From Pseudomonadota bacterium (GTDB lineage Bacteria > Pseudomonadota > Gammaproteobacteria > Burkholderiales > Casimicrobiaceae): a stretch of DNA of 36,125 nt. The translations under genes were made by a program, and so were the position numbers. Below are positions 1 through 7,779 of this stretch, in pieces. The stretch lies in assembly GCA_021784125.1 (NCBI GenBank), contig JAJXTF010000006.1, positions 1 through 36,125 of the forward strand, read 5' to 3'. The notes beneath the pieces were generated by a model. It was not told the DNA's origin. It worked only from the letters and a program-made list of their open reading frames with translations, and did no database searches. How positions within the stretch are numbered: position 1 is the stretch's first letter; every line of letters begins with the position of its first letter.

Positions 1-805
1 GCGCGTGGCGGCGCTTTGCGTCGTCCGGGGCGGCGCTCGCGACCTGGGCCTGGGTCTTGATCGCCGCGAGCGGGGTGCGCAGCTCGTGCGCCGCGTCGGC
101 GGTGAATCGCCGCTCGCGCTCGATCAGGCCGCCGACGCGGCCGAACAGCGCGTTCAGGCTGCGCACCAGCGGCACGACCTCGGCCGGCTCGTCCTCTGCG
201 GGGAGCTCGCCGAGGTTGCCGGGCTCGCGCGCCTCGACCTCGCGCCCGAGCGCGCGCAGCGGCGCGAGCGCGCGCGCGATGACCAGCCACGCGAGCAGGC
301 CGAGCACCGGCAACGCGAACACGAGCGGCACCAGCAGATTGCGCGCGACGCCGGCCGCGATTTCCTCGCGCGCCTCGTCGCGCTCACCGACCTGGACCAG
401 GAAGCGGCGCTCGTCGTCCCAGGTGCTGTACACGCGCCAGCCATTGCCGCCGATCTTCACCCGGCTGAAGCCCTCCTCGCGCGGCGACAGGCGCGCCTGC
501 GGCGCGTTGGTCGAATGCAGGCGCAGCACCCCACCGCGTTCCCAGATCTGGAACGCGACGCGGCGCGAGTGCTCGCCGAGCTGGGGCGCGTGCTCGAGGT
601 CGATCTCCCCCAGATCGTGGCCGGCCTGCGCCACGATCATCGACGCCGACTGCGCGAGGTGCGCGTCGAGCAGGCGGTTCACCTCGTGCCGGGTGTCGAC
701 GTAGCTGTACAGCGCGGTCGCGAGCCACACCAGCGCGAGCGCACTGAGCAGCCCCGCGAGCAGGCGGCCCTTCAGCGAATAGCGCGCGGGTGCGGCCTCA
801 GGCAT
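1..805 (-). CDS. Sensor histidine kinase, QseC/TctE-like (3' end outside window)
   Basis: Inner-membrane sensor kinase that should phosphorylate the response regulator encoded just upstream. The 268 visible residues show a first membrane segment at about 13–34, a periplasmic sensor region to about 155, a second membrane segment at about 157–178, a HAMP-like linker, and the H-box RRFTADAAHELRTPLAAIK with the phospho-accepting His240. The ATP-binding domain lies beyond the window edge, so the gene is incomplete here through cutting, not decay. The ATG at 805 overlaps the regulator's stop codon by 8 bp, which points to translational coupling. The sensor domain looks like the small QseC/TctE type; the signal is not evident. 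Kinase identity is secure, but the subfamily name is an inference from overall layout and the QseB-like partner. Confidence 0.92.
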   Translation of the reverse strand, partial: MPEAAPARYSLKGRLLAGLLSALALVWLATALYSYVDTRHEVNRLLDAHLAQSASMIVAQAGHDLGEIDLEHAPQLGEHSRRVAFQIWERGGVLRLHSTNAPQARLSPREEGFSRVKIGGNGWRVYSTWDDERRFLVQVGERDEAREEIAAGVARNLLVPLVFALPVLGLLAWLVIARALAPLRALGREVEAREPGNLGELPAEDEPAEVVPLVRSLNALFGRVGGLIERERRFTADAAHELRTPLAAIKTQAQVASAAPDDAKRRHA

Positions 806-1466
806 CGGTCTCGCGCGGCATCAAGTAGCCCACGCCGCGCACCGTGCGGATCGTCCCGGGCGAGAGCTTGCGCCGCAGGTGGTGTACGTGCACGTCGATC
901 GCGTTGCTCTCGACCTCCTCGCCCCAGGCGTACAGGCGCTCGGCGAGCTGCTCGCGCGACATGACGCGCCCGGCGTTGCGCATGAATGCGTGCAGCAGCG
1001 CGAACTCGCGCCCCGCGAGCTCGACCGGGGCGCCGCGGAACTGCGCGCGGTGCGCGGCGGGGTCGAGCTCGAGCTCGCCTACCCGCAGCATCGGCGCGGC
1101 CTCGCCACCTGAGCGCCGGACGAGCGCGCGCAGCCGCGCCGCAAGCTCGTGCAGGTCGAAGGGCTTGACCAGGTAGTCGTCGGCGCCGCTGTCCAGGCCC
1201 TTGATGCGGTCCTCGACTGCGTCGCGCGCGGTCAGAATCAGCACCGGCACCTTGTCCCCCGCGGCGCGCGCTCGGCGCAGCAGCTCCAGGCCCGACAGGC
1301 GCGGCAGGCCGAGATCGAGCACGACCGCCGCGTAGTCGGTGGTCTTGAGCGCGAGCTCGGCCGCGACGCCGTCCTTCACCCAGTCGACGGCGAAGCCCGC
1401 CTGGGCGAGCCCCGCCTTCGCGCCGTCGCCCAGCAGGGCATCATCCTCGACCAGCAGGATGCGCAT
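798..1466 (-). CDS. OmpR/QseB-family response regulator
   Basis: DNA-binding response regulator of 222 residues. The receiver domain (about 1–115) has the acidic pair Asp8/Asp9, the phosphorylated Asp51 in VVLDLGLP, Thr79 and Lys101 in the LVKPF motif. The C-terminal half is an OmpR-type winged helix, with the family's TVRGVGYL near the end. The gene overlaps the end of the cytochrome b561 gene by 26 bp and the kinase start by 8 bp, so all five genes look co-transcribed. A direct repeat GTTAAT-N5-CTTAAT upstream of shp (2934–2950) matches the site type used by PmrA/QseB regulators and is the obvious candidate target, implying autoregulation of the operon. QseB-like is used as a family description; the physiological signal is unknown. 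Confidence 0.93.
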   Translation of the reverse strand: MRILLVEDDALLGDGAKAGLAQAGFAVDWVKDGVAAELALKTTDYAAVVLDLGLPRLSGLELLRRARAAGDKVPVLILTARDAVEDRIKGLDSGADDYLVKPFDLHELAARLRALVRRSGGEAAPMLRVGELELDPAAHRAQFRGAPVELAGREFALLHAFMRNAGRVMSREQLAERLYAWGEEVESNAIDVHVHHLRRKLSPGTIRTVRGVGYLMPRETDA

Positions 1467-1995
1467 CGCCCGGATCGCCCGTCTTGTAGCCCGTCAACAT
1501 CGAACGCACCAGATTCTCCCGGTGGATGAGGCTGCTCACGAGCACGCCGGCGATGTGCACGATCACCACAGCGAGCAGCGTGTTGGCGACGCCTTCGTGC
1601 AGCTCCTCCAGCCAGTGGCCGCCGACATCATTGTAAATCGCATAGCCGGTCGCGCCGGCAAGCACGCTGAGCGCGAGCAGGGCGTAGATCGCCCAGCTGC
1701 CCGCGGGGTTGTGCCCGAGGTAGTGCTGCGGGCGCAGGGCGAGCAGCGACTTGATGTAGGCCGCGACGCGCTTCGGCCCGAAGGCGAACGAGGTAAAGCG
1801 CGCGTAGCGCGTGCCCACCAGCCCCCACACCAGGCGGAACGCGACGAGGCCCAGCATGGTGTAGCCGAGCGCGACGTGCACGTCGCGCATCCGCTCGGAC
1901 TCGGCGGTGAGGAAGGCGCCGAGGAACGACAGCGCGAGCAGCCAGTGAAACGCGCGCACGGCGATGTCCCAGACGAGGATCTTCGGTTTGCTCAT
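1441..1995 (-). CDS. Cytochrome b561 family membrane protein of the SHP operon
   Basis: A 184-residue inner-membrane diheme cytochrome b of the b561/Ni-hydrogenase b-subunit family. Four hydrophobic helices are visible, at about 12–30, 40–60, 100–120 and 136–156. Candidate heme-ligand histidines are His17, His40, His133 and His147. It probably passes electrons from the quinone pool to the periplasmic diheme cytochrome c encoded immediately upstream (13-bp gap), as proposed for shp–dhc–cytochrome b clusters in Rhodobacter and Shewanella. An AGGGAG ribosome site precedes the ATG. The polar C-terminal tail (about 165–184) is encoded in the region that overlaps the response-regulator start. Family assignment is firm; its partners are inferred from gene order. 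Confidence 0.9.
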   Translation of the reverse strand: MSKPKILVWDIAVRAFHWLLALSFLGAFLTAESERMRDVHVALGYTMLGLVAFRLVWGLVGTRYARFTSFAFGPKRVAAYIKSLLALRPQHYLGHNPAGSWAIYALLALSVLAGATGYAIYNDVGGHWLEELHEGVANTLLAVVIVHIAGVLVSSLIHRENLVRSMLTGYKTGDPGDAHPAGRG

Positions 1996-2007
1996 GGTCG
2001 TGCTCCC

Positions 2008-2493
2008 TTATCGCGGAATGCGGATGTTGCGCTCGCGGAAATCGCCCTCCTCCGCGGTGCGGTGGCAGGCGGCGCAGTTGGCGGCGCTCTTGATCGACGG
2101 CCGCTGCCATGCCGCCCCGGGCACCTCGTCGTGCTCGTGGCGGAACCAGGCCGTTTCGGTAATTCGCAGGGACTGCGCTCCCACGCGCCGGCTGCTGCCC
2201 GCATTGTTCTGCAGGAAGGTGCCAATCTCCGCCGCCGCCGCGGGATCGAGGCTGGCATCGGTGCCGAAGTGCTTGTCGAGCCCCGCCATGATCGAGCGCC
2301 AGGCCGGCGCAGGCAGCAGCTGCGGCGGGTAGGCAAGGTGGCAGCTGCCGCACTCGGCCTTCCAGCGCGCGTTGTCGGCGCGGTAGCGGTGGCCGTCGGC
2401 CATGGCTTCGTGCGCGATGAGGACAATCCCGGCGCACAGTGAAACGGCCCAAACCGTCAGGTCGAAGGCGAGTCTGCGATGCGAATTCGTCAT
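2008..2493 (-). CDS. dhc: Diheme cytochrome c (DHC)
   Basis: Periplasmic electron carrier of 161 residues with two c-type heme motifs, CGSCH at 48–52 and CAACH at 140–144. An N-terminal hydrophobic segment (about 10–28) ends before MADGH and looks like a signal peptide or anchor. Size and spacing of the two motifs, and its place between an SHP-like cytochrome and a cytochrome b561, match the DHC family known from Rhodobacter sphaeroides and Shewanella, where DHC is the likely electron donor to SHP. An AGGAGGGG ribosome site overlaps the stop codon of shp and supports the ATG at 2493. Identification rests on motifs plus context and is strong. Confidence 0.9.
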   Translation of the reverse strand: MTNSHRRLAFDLTVWAVSLCAGIVLIAHEAMADGHRYRADNARWKAECGSCHLAYPPQLLPAPAWRSIMAGLDKHFGTDASLDPAAAAEIGTFLQNNAGSSRRVGAQSLRITETAWFRHEHDEVPGAAWQRPSIKSAANCAACHRTAEEGDFRERNIRIPR

Positions 2494-2505
2494 GTGCGGC
2501 CCCTC

Positions 2506-2886
2506 CTATCTGAGCGACATCAGGTACGCGAGCACGTCGGCCTTTTCCTGCACGCTGCAGGCGCGGCCGAGCACGTCGTTGCAGTTGCGCCGGAACCACT
2601 TCTCGACCCGCGCGGGGTCGGTGAAGCGTTCGGCGTTCGCCGCCGGCGCGAGCGGCGCGATGTCCTTGCCGGTCGTCGCGTGCCGCCCGCGCGCGAGCGG
2701 GTTGCCGGTGTGGCACGACGAGCAGCTCCAGTCGCTGCCATGGCGCGAGGTGAAGAGCTGCTCACCGCGCGGCGCCGAAACCGTCGCCGCGCCCGCGGCG
2801 CGGTAGCCCTCGAGGATCCCGTTGGGCGTGCCGGCGAAGGCCGGCACCACCGCGAGAAGCCCGAGCGCGAGTCCGATGCTGCGCAT
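2506..2886 (-). CDS. shp: SHP-family monoheme cytochrome c (DUF1924)
   Basis: Small periplasmic cytochrome of 126 residues. It has a signal peptide (about 1–18, cleaved after AFA), one heme site CSSCH at 55–59, and the family hallmark RRNCNDVLGRAC at about 99–110. In R. sphaeroides SHP the Asn of the RNC motif is the unusual sixth heme ligand, displaced when O2 or NO binds; the equivalent here is Asn101, and Cys102/Cys110 would form the disulfide. The ATG at 2886 was chosen over an in-frame codon 11 residues upstream because GGAGGAAG (2891–2898) precedes it at ideal spacing and the signal peptide starts there. First gene of shp–dhc–b561–regulator–kinase. The biological role of SHP is still unclear; small-ligand binding is established only for relatives. 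Confidence 0.9.
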   Translation of the reverse strand: MRSIGLALGLLAVVPAFAGTPNGILEGYRAAGAATVSAPRGEQLFTSRHGSDWSCSSCHTGNPLARGRHATTGKDIAPLAPAANAERFTDPARVEKWFRRNCNDVLGRACSVQEKADVLAYLMSLR

Positions 2887-2917
2887 ATCGCTTCCTCCGA
2901 TTCCGTAGACGCAACGC

Positions 2918-2950
2918 ACTCTAGGAGCGCCTGATTAAGGCGCCATTAAC
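2918..2950 (-). promoter_or_regulatory. Candidate shp promoter with PmrA/QseB-type direct-repeat box
   Basis: Reading the minus strand, GTTAAT (2950–2945), a 5-bp spacer and CTTAAT (2939–2934) form a direct repeat with 11-bp periodicity, the consensus type bound by PmrA/QseB-like OmpR-family regulators. Ten bases further is a -10-like TAGAGT (2923–2918), placing the box over the -35 region, as at activated promoters. The shp ATG follows about 31 bp later. The repeat is seen directly; its use by the regulator encoded in the same operon is inferred. Confidence 0.6.
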
Positions 2951-3021
2951 CCGGCTTGATCCAGTTCAAGCCGCCCCGCGCGCAGCCGATGGCGCAGGAC
3001 GAACCGCCGCATGCCGGACCG

Positions 3022-3195
3022 CGCGAAATCCTGCTCGAGGTGAACGGCGTGTGCCATCCGTTGGTGGCGGAGCCGCAGATGACGCTCGCGCTCGACGTCG
3101 GCGAGCGCAGGATGGCCACGATCGAGGGCTTGGCGCAGGGTGAGACGCCGCACCCGGTGCAGGAAGCCTTCGTCGCGCCCGACGCGATGCAGTGG
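3022..3195 (+). pseudogene. Relic of a [2Fe-2S] small subunit of a xanthine/aldehyde-dehydrogenase-type enzyme
   Basis: An in-frame stretch reads EILLEVNGVCHPLVAEPQ and then MATIEGLAQGETPHPVQEAF followed by VAPDAMQ. The first part resembles the start of the ferredoxin-like domain, and the second the linker before the all-helical [2Fe-2S] domain, of CoxS/XdhA-type subunits. The roughly 40 residues that should join them, including the CxxxxCxxC cluster loop, are absent. After DAMQ, where CGYCTPG is expected, the frame reads WRTHRP and homology ends. No intact cluster ligand set remains and there is no companion large subunit, so this looks like a decayed remnant. The rest of 2951–3455 holds nothing else I can recognise. 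Identification is by motif memory only. Confidence 0.5.
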
Positions 3196-3456
3196 CGCAC
3201 CCACCGACCATGCCTGCCCGCTCGTCGGATGTGGAGGCTCGAGCGTGGTGGCACGCGGTGCCAGCGATCACTGGCCGCAGGGATTAGGTCGTGCGGCTGG
3301 GGTACGTTGGCTGAGCACCCGGCTGCGGCTTCGGATCGCCAGGTTCCGATCGCCTCGTCACCGGTTGCTTCCCGGCAATTGGAGATGCAAGGGCGGGCGT
3401 CCGGAGTTGGCCGAACTCGGCCCTTGCGCTCGCCCCTGTTGCCCTGATCGCGAATG

Positions 3457-3482
3457 AAAACGGCCCGCATCGCTGCGGGCCG
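3457..3482 (-). terminator. Intrinsic terminator after the initiator tRNA
   Basis: A 9-bp GC-rich stem, CGGCCCGCA paired with TGCGGGCCG (3461–3482), with a 4-nt loop is followed on the minus strand by TTTT. It lies 10 bp past the tRNA 3' end, in the right orientation to end its transcript. Confidence 0.85.
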
Positions 3483-3492
3483 TCGAGGGAGG

Positions 3493-3569
<77 letters not shown>

Positions 3570-3580
3570 GCAGGATTCGA

Positions 3581-3610
3581 ATTATAGCAATATCCCGCCT
3601 GCAGGGTCAA
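3581..3610 (-). promoter_or_regulatory. Strong sigma-70 promoter of the tRNA-fMet gene
   Basis: Minus-strand TTGACC (3610–3605), an 18-bp spacer and a perfect TATAAT (3586–3581) lie directly before the tRNA. The predicted start site, near 3574, is about 5 nt before the mature 5' end. This is the closest match to the sigma-70 consensus in the window. Confidence 0.85.
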
Positions 3611-3633
3611 ACCGAATTGCCGCGTGACGCGGG

Positions 3634-5022
3634 TTATCGGTAGCTGACGGGGATCGCCGAGTTCGCCATGACGCGGCCGCCGCCTCCGCGATGCGCCAGC
3701 GACTTCAGCCGTTCCGCGATCGCCGGGCCGATCCACAGCACCGGCGCAGTCGCTCCGCGCGCGGAAAGCCGCGTCTGCGCGGTGTCGAATGCACGTGCAA
3801 TGTCGTCGCTGTTGCGCATGCCTTTGCCGAAGAACGCATCACCGAACGCGGTGGTGCCGACCCCGCCTTCACAGCCATCGGCGTGAATGCCGGCTGCCGA
3901 GGACGCGATGACGACGGTGTTGGCATCCTTCAGCGCGTCGACCCACGCACCGGCGTAGCAGGTCGACACGACGACGATGCGCCAGCGTATGCCCGCGGTA
4001 TCGAACAGCTGCCGCAGGCCCACCGGCGACAGCGGCACCAGCTCCAGCGGCGGGTTGATGGCAGCGAGCGCATGGTCGCGGCCCGCGCTTCCGGTCAGGT
4101 ACACCATGACGACATCGTCGTCGGGATCGATGATGTCGCCGATCTCGAGCAGCGTCTCGCGCAGGTTGGTGATCGTGGCGTAGGGGCGCTGGGCCACGGT
4201 GGTCGGACTGTTCACCAGGAGCACCGAGCGCCCGCGCGTGCCCCAGTGCTCGTCCATCGTGCGCTTGGCGAGCTCGACGTCGACGGCAAAACCGCTGCGT
4301 CGCGCATCGGGCGCAAAGCCGACGAAATAGAGATCCGTGACGCCGGGCTGCTCGTCCTCCAACCCGTCGAGCGCGCGATCCATCAGGAACTGCTGCGCCG
4401 CCAGCGCGGGCTCGGACGCGGGATTCACCGGCCCTGCCCCCGTCGCCTGGATGTCGACCTCGCGCCACCACGGATCGAGGGGTCCCAGCAGATGCGGGAA
4501 CCAGATCGGCGCCACGAGCAGGAATCCGCCCCCCAGCGCCCAGGCCTTGCGGCGGGGAAGCTGCGGATCGATGCAGACGAAGACGGCGCGCACGCACAGG
4601 GCCGCGACCCAGACGAGGAACGCGTCGGCGAGAAACTGCCGCGCTGCATCGGACACCGAGGGACCGGCTTGCGGCAGGTCGGGAATCACCCCTGCAATCT
4701 GGATAGCGGGGAACGACGCGAGGATGACCACCGGGAGCGCCAGGAGCAATGCGCCGTCGCGGCGCATGACTGCGATGACTGCGCTCGTGAGGACCAGCAG
4801 CCCCAGCGCGAAAAGCTCGCTGTGCAGGCCGAGGAGCGAGAACTGGGCCTCGCGCGCCGCTCGCACCCAGTCCGCATCGATGTCGATCGTCGCCGAGACG
4901 ATCGCGAGCAGCACGAGCTGCGTCGGGGTGATGCGGAACGCCGTGCGCGAGACGGGCATGAACAGCGCGAGCCGCAGGCCTGCGGCGAGGTTGTGTCCCA
5001 GCGACGCGAACGCGTTACGCAC
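3634..5022 (-). CDS. Membrane-bound C13 (legumain/caspase-like) peptidase family protein, probably inactive
   Basis: A 462-residue protein with a hydrophobic N-terminal half (helices at about 33–48, 66–86, 91–112, 130–150 and 163–180) and a C-terminal caspase-like domain (about 205–440) resembling bacterial peptidase family C13. The Cys motif VVVSTCYAGAW is intact (Cys355), as is the later DGC segment. In relatives the strand before it reads LTSHGS.DH; here it reads LTGSAGRDH (309–317), so the catalytic His position holds Ser312. It may be a pseudoenzyme unless His317 substitutes. The GTG at 5022 overlaps thrC by 8 bp and gives the N-terminal AGLRLALFMPV stretch I associate with this family; the ATG at 4959 is an alternative. 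It is last in the alaC–hom–thrC operon. Function unknown. Confidence 0.78.
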   Translation of the reverse strand: MRNAFASLGHNLAAGLRLALFMPVSRTAFRITPTQLVLLAIVSATIDIDADWVRAAREAQFSLLGLHSELFALGLLVLTSAVIAVMRRDGALLLALPVVILASFPAIQIAGVIPDLPQAGPSVSDAARQFLADAFLVWVAALCVRAVFVCIDPQLPRRKAWALGGGFLLVAPIWFPHLLGPLDPWWREVDIQATGAGPVNPASEPALAAQQFLMDRALDGLEDEQPGVTDLYFVGFAPDARRSGFAVDVELAKRTMDEHWGTRGRSVLLVNSPTTVAQRPYATITNLRETLLEIGDIIDPDDDVVMVYLTGSAGRDHALAAINPPLELVPLSPVGLRQLFDTAGIRWRIVVVSTCYAGAWVDALKDANTVVIASSAAGIHADGCEGGVGTTAFGDAFFGKGMRNSDDIARAFDTAQTRLSARGATAPVLWIGPAIAERLKSLAHRGGGGRVMANSAIPVSYR

Positions 5023-6466
5023 GTTGGCGCTGCGTCGCCGATGCCCCCGCCGCAAGGGCGTGCTGCGCGACGATGGCCTCCACCGCCGAAGGATCGGCGG
5101 GAACGACGGTGCAGCGCTGCGGCCGCGATTCGAGGTCGGCGTAGGCAGCTGGTCGCGGCGCCTCGAAGCCGACCGCCTCGCGGATCGTCGCCGAGAACTT
5201 CGCGGGCAGCGCAGTCTCGATGCACACCAGCGGGACATCCGGTCGGCGCAACTCGCGGCCAACTTTGACACCGTCCGCCGTATGCGGGTCGATCAGCAAC
5301 CCGCAGCGCTGGTGCACGTCGCGTATGGTCGCGACACGGTCGGCGTGCGTGCTGCGACCCGATGCGAATCCGGATTCCCGGACGCGATCCCACAACGGCG
5401 TCCCTGCAACGTCGAAGCCGCCGCCGCGATCGAGGTCGCGCCAAAGCTCGCGCAGGCGCACCGGATCGCGGCCGACGACGTCGAACATGTAGCGCTCGAA
5501 GTTCGACGCCTTGGAGATGTCCATCGAAGGCGACGAGGTCGCGTGCGTCTCGGCTGCACCCCGGGGCCGGTAGCGGCCGGTGCGGAAGAATTCGTCGAGG
5601 ACGTCGTTCTCGTTGGTCGCGATGATCAGCTGCGCGACCGGCAGTCCCATCGCCCTGGCAACGTGGCCGGCGAGGACGTTGCCGAAATTCCCCGTGGGCA
5701 CGGCGAAGCTGACCGGCTCGCCGTCACGGGTCGTCGCGGCGAAATAGCCCTTGAAGTAATAGACGACCTGCGCGGCGATGCGCGCCCAGTTGATCGAGTT
5801 GACGGCGCCCAGCGAATGCGCGCGCTTGAACTGCGCATTGCCCGACAGCGCCTTGACGATGTCCTGGCAGTCGTCGAACGTGCCCTCGACCGCGAGGTTG
5901 TGGATGTTCGGGTCGGCCAGCGAATACATCTGGGCCTGCTGGAAAGCGCTCATCCGCCCGTGCGGCGAGAGCATGAACACGGCGATGTTCCGCTTGCCTC
6001 GCATCGCATATTCGGCCGAGCTGCCGGTGTCGCCGGAAGTCGCGCCGAGGATGTTCAGCACGCGGTGCTCGTCGCGCAGCACATACTCGAACAGGCTGCC
6101 GAGGAGCTGCAGCGCGATGTCCTTGAAAGCCAGCGTCGGGCCGTTGGACACGTGCAGCAGGTGGACTCGCGGCTCCAGCGTCGACAGCGGTGTGATGTCG
6201 TCGCTGCCGAAGGTCGCGGCCGTGTAGGTGGTCTCGACGATGCCGCGCAGGTCGACGAGGGGGATGTCGGTGATGTAGCGCGACAGCACCGCGACGGCGA
6301 GTTCGGCGTAGGACGCGCCGCGCAGCGCCGCGAGCTCGGCGGCGGTGAACCGCGGATACTGCTGCGGAACGGCGAGCCCGCCGTCCGGTGCCAGGCCCTC
6401 GAGCAGGATGGCGCGGAACGGCTGCGGGTCGTCGTGCCACGCGCCGCGGGTGCTGACGTACTTCAA
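5015..6466 (-). CDS. thrC: Threonine synthase
   Basis: Cytoplasmic PLP enzyme converting O-phosphohomoserine to threonine, the last step of threonine synthesis. The 483 residues start KYVSTRGAW, typical of the family. The PLP lysine is Lys115 in SNGPTLAFKDIALQLLG; the phosphate-binding loop is in GATSGDTGSSA, and FAVPTGNFGNVLAG is also characteristic. Length fits the long bacterial form. The start is TTG at 6466, sharing TTGA with the hom stop codon; no better in-frame start exists nearby. Neighbours hom upstream and the C13-like gene downstream are co-directional with overlaps. Confidence 0.96.
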   Translation of the reverse strand: MKYVSTRGAWHDDPQPFRAILLEGLAPDGGLAVPQQYPRFTAAELAALRGASYAELAVAVLSRYITDIPLVDLRGIVETTYTAATFGSDDITPLSTLEPRVHLLHVSNGPTLAFKDIALQLLGSLFEYVLRDEHRVLNILGATSGDTGSSAEYAMRGKRNIAVFMLSPHGRMSAFQQAQMYSLADPNIHNLAVEGTFDDCQDIVKALSGNAQFKRAHSLGAVNSINWARIAAQVVYYFKGYFAATTRDGEPVSFAVPTGNFGNVLAGHVARAMGLPVAQLIIATNENDVLDEFFRTGRYRPRGAAETHATSSPSMDISKASNFERYMFDVVGRDPVRLRELWRDLDRGGGFDVAGTPLWDRVRESGFASGRSTHADRVATIRDVHQRCGLLIDPHTADGVKVGRELRRPDVPLVCIETALPAKFSATIREAVGFEAPRPAAYADLESRPQRCTVVPADPSAVEAIVAQHALAAGASATQRQRA

Positions 6467-7779
6467 CTCAGGTCCTCGAGACGGATGCGCACGACCTTGC
6501 CGCGCACGGTCGCCAGCGCCTCGATCCGGGCGATCGCGTCGTCGACCTGCCGCTCGACCGACTTGTGCGTGAGCAGGATGATGTCGGTCTGGTCCTCGCC
6601 CTCGGATGGTTCCTTCTGGATCATCGCGTCGATCGAGATTTCCCGATCGGCGAGGATGCGGGTGATGTCGGCGAGCACGCCCGGGCGATCGTCGACGCGC
6701 ATGCGCAGGTAATAGCTGGTCTCGACGTCCCCCATCGGCAGGAACGGCAGGTCGGTGAGCTGGTCGGGCTGGAACGCGAGATGCGGGACGCGGTGCTCGG
6801 GATCGGAGGTGTGCATGCGCGTCACGTCGACCAGATCCGCGATGACGGCGCTCGCCGTCGGTTCGGCCCCGGCCCCAGCGCCGTAGTAGAGCGTCGATCC
6901 GACGGCGTCGCCCTTGACCAGCACCGCGTTCATCGCGCCCTCGACGTTGGCGATCAGGCGCTTCGTCGGGATCAGCGTCGGATGCACGCGGAGCTCGATG
7001 CCCTTCGCGGCGCGGCGCGTGATGCCGAGCAGCTTGATCCGGTAGCCCAGCTCCTCGGCATGGCGCAGGTCCTCGCGCGTCAGCTTGGTGATGCCCTCGG
7101 CGTAGGCCTTGTCGAACTGCATCGGCACACCGAAGGCGATCGCCGACATGATCGCCAGCTTGTGCGCGGCGTCGATGCCCTCGACGTCGAAGGTCGGGTC
7201 GGCTTCGGCGTAGCCGCGCGCCTGCGCTTCCTGCAGTACCGTGTCGAACGACGCACCGGTCTCGCGCATCCGCGACAGGATGAAGTTCGACGTGCCGTTG
7301 ATGATGCCGGCGATCCACTCGATGCGGTTGGCGGTGAGACCTTCGCGAAGGGCCTTGATGATCGGCACGCCCCCGGCGACCGCGGCCTCGAAGGCGACCA
7401 TGACGCCCCTGGCATGCGCCGCTGCGAAGATCTCGTTGCCGTGGTGGGCGAGCAGCGCCTTGTTGGCGGTGACGACGTGCTTGCCGTGCGCGATCGCGTC
7501 GAGCACCAGCGAGCGCGCGGGCTCGATGCCGCCGATCAGCTCGCAGACGATGTCGACGTCGGGTTGGCGCGCGACGACGAACGCGTCGTGGGTGAGCTGC
7601 ACCCCCGGGGCGCCGTCCACCGCCGCACGCGCGCGCTCGGGCGTGCGCGTGCCGATCCAGGCGATCCGGATCGGACGCCCCGCACGGCGCGCGATCTCGC
7701 TTTCGTTGCGGCGCAGGACGTCCCAGGTCCCCTTGCCGACGGTCCCGAAGCCGATCAGGCCGACTTGCAGCGGCTTCAA
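6463..7779 (-). CDS. hom: Homoserine dehydrogenase
   Basis: Reduces aspartate semialdehyde to homoserine with NAD(P)H, the branch point to threonine and methionine. The 438-residue monofunctional enzyme has the nucleotide-binding [11 protein letters not shown] near residues 8–17, the catalytic-domain signatures [11 protein letters not shown] and [14 protein letters not shown], and a C-terminal ACT domain (about 355–430, starting [15 protein letters not shown]) expected to bind threonine for feedback inhibition. It starts with TTG at 7779, overlapping the aminotransferase stop as TTGA, and its own stop overlaps the thrC TTG the same way. This matches the alaC–hom–thrC order common in betaproteobacteria. 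Confidence 0.97.
   Translation of the reverse strand: MKPLQVGLIGFGTVGKGTWDVLRRNESEIARRAGRPIRIAWIGTRTPERARAAVDGAPGVQLTHDAFVVARQPDVDIVCELIGGIEPARSLVLDAIAHGKHVVTANKALLAHHGNEIFAAAHARGVMVAFEAAVAGGVPIIKALREGLTANRIEWIAGIINGTSNFILSRMRETGASFDTVLQEAQARGYAEADPTFDVEGIDAAHKLAIMSAIAFGVPMQFDKAYAEGITKLTREDLRHAEELGYRIKLLGITRRAAKGIELRVHPTLIPTKRLIANVEGAMNAVLVKGDAVGSTLYYGAGAGAEPTASAVIADLVDVTRMHTSDPEHRVPHLAFQPDQLTDLPFLPMGDVETSYYLRMRVDDRPGVLADITRILADREISIDAMIQKEPSEGEDQTDIILLTHKSVERQVDDAIARIEALATVRGKVVRIRLEDLS

Noticed and set aside
5023-5271. Longer N-terminus of the C13-like protein inside thrC
   Set aside because: The extra 83 residues are Ser/Arg-rich antisense-type sequence with no membrane or family character, and they lie wholly within thrC.
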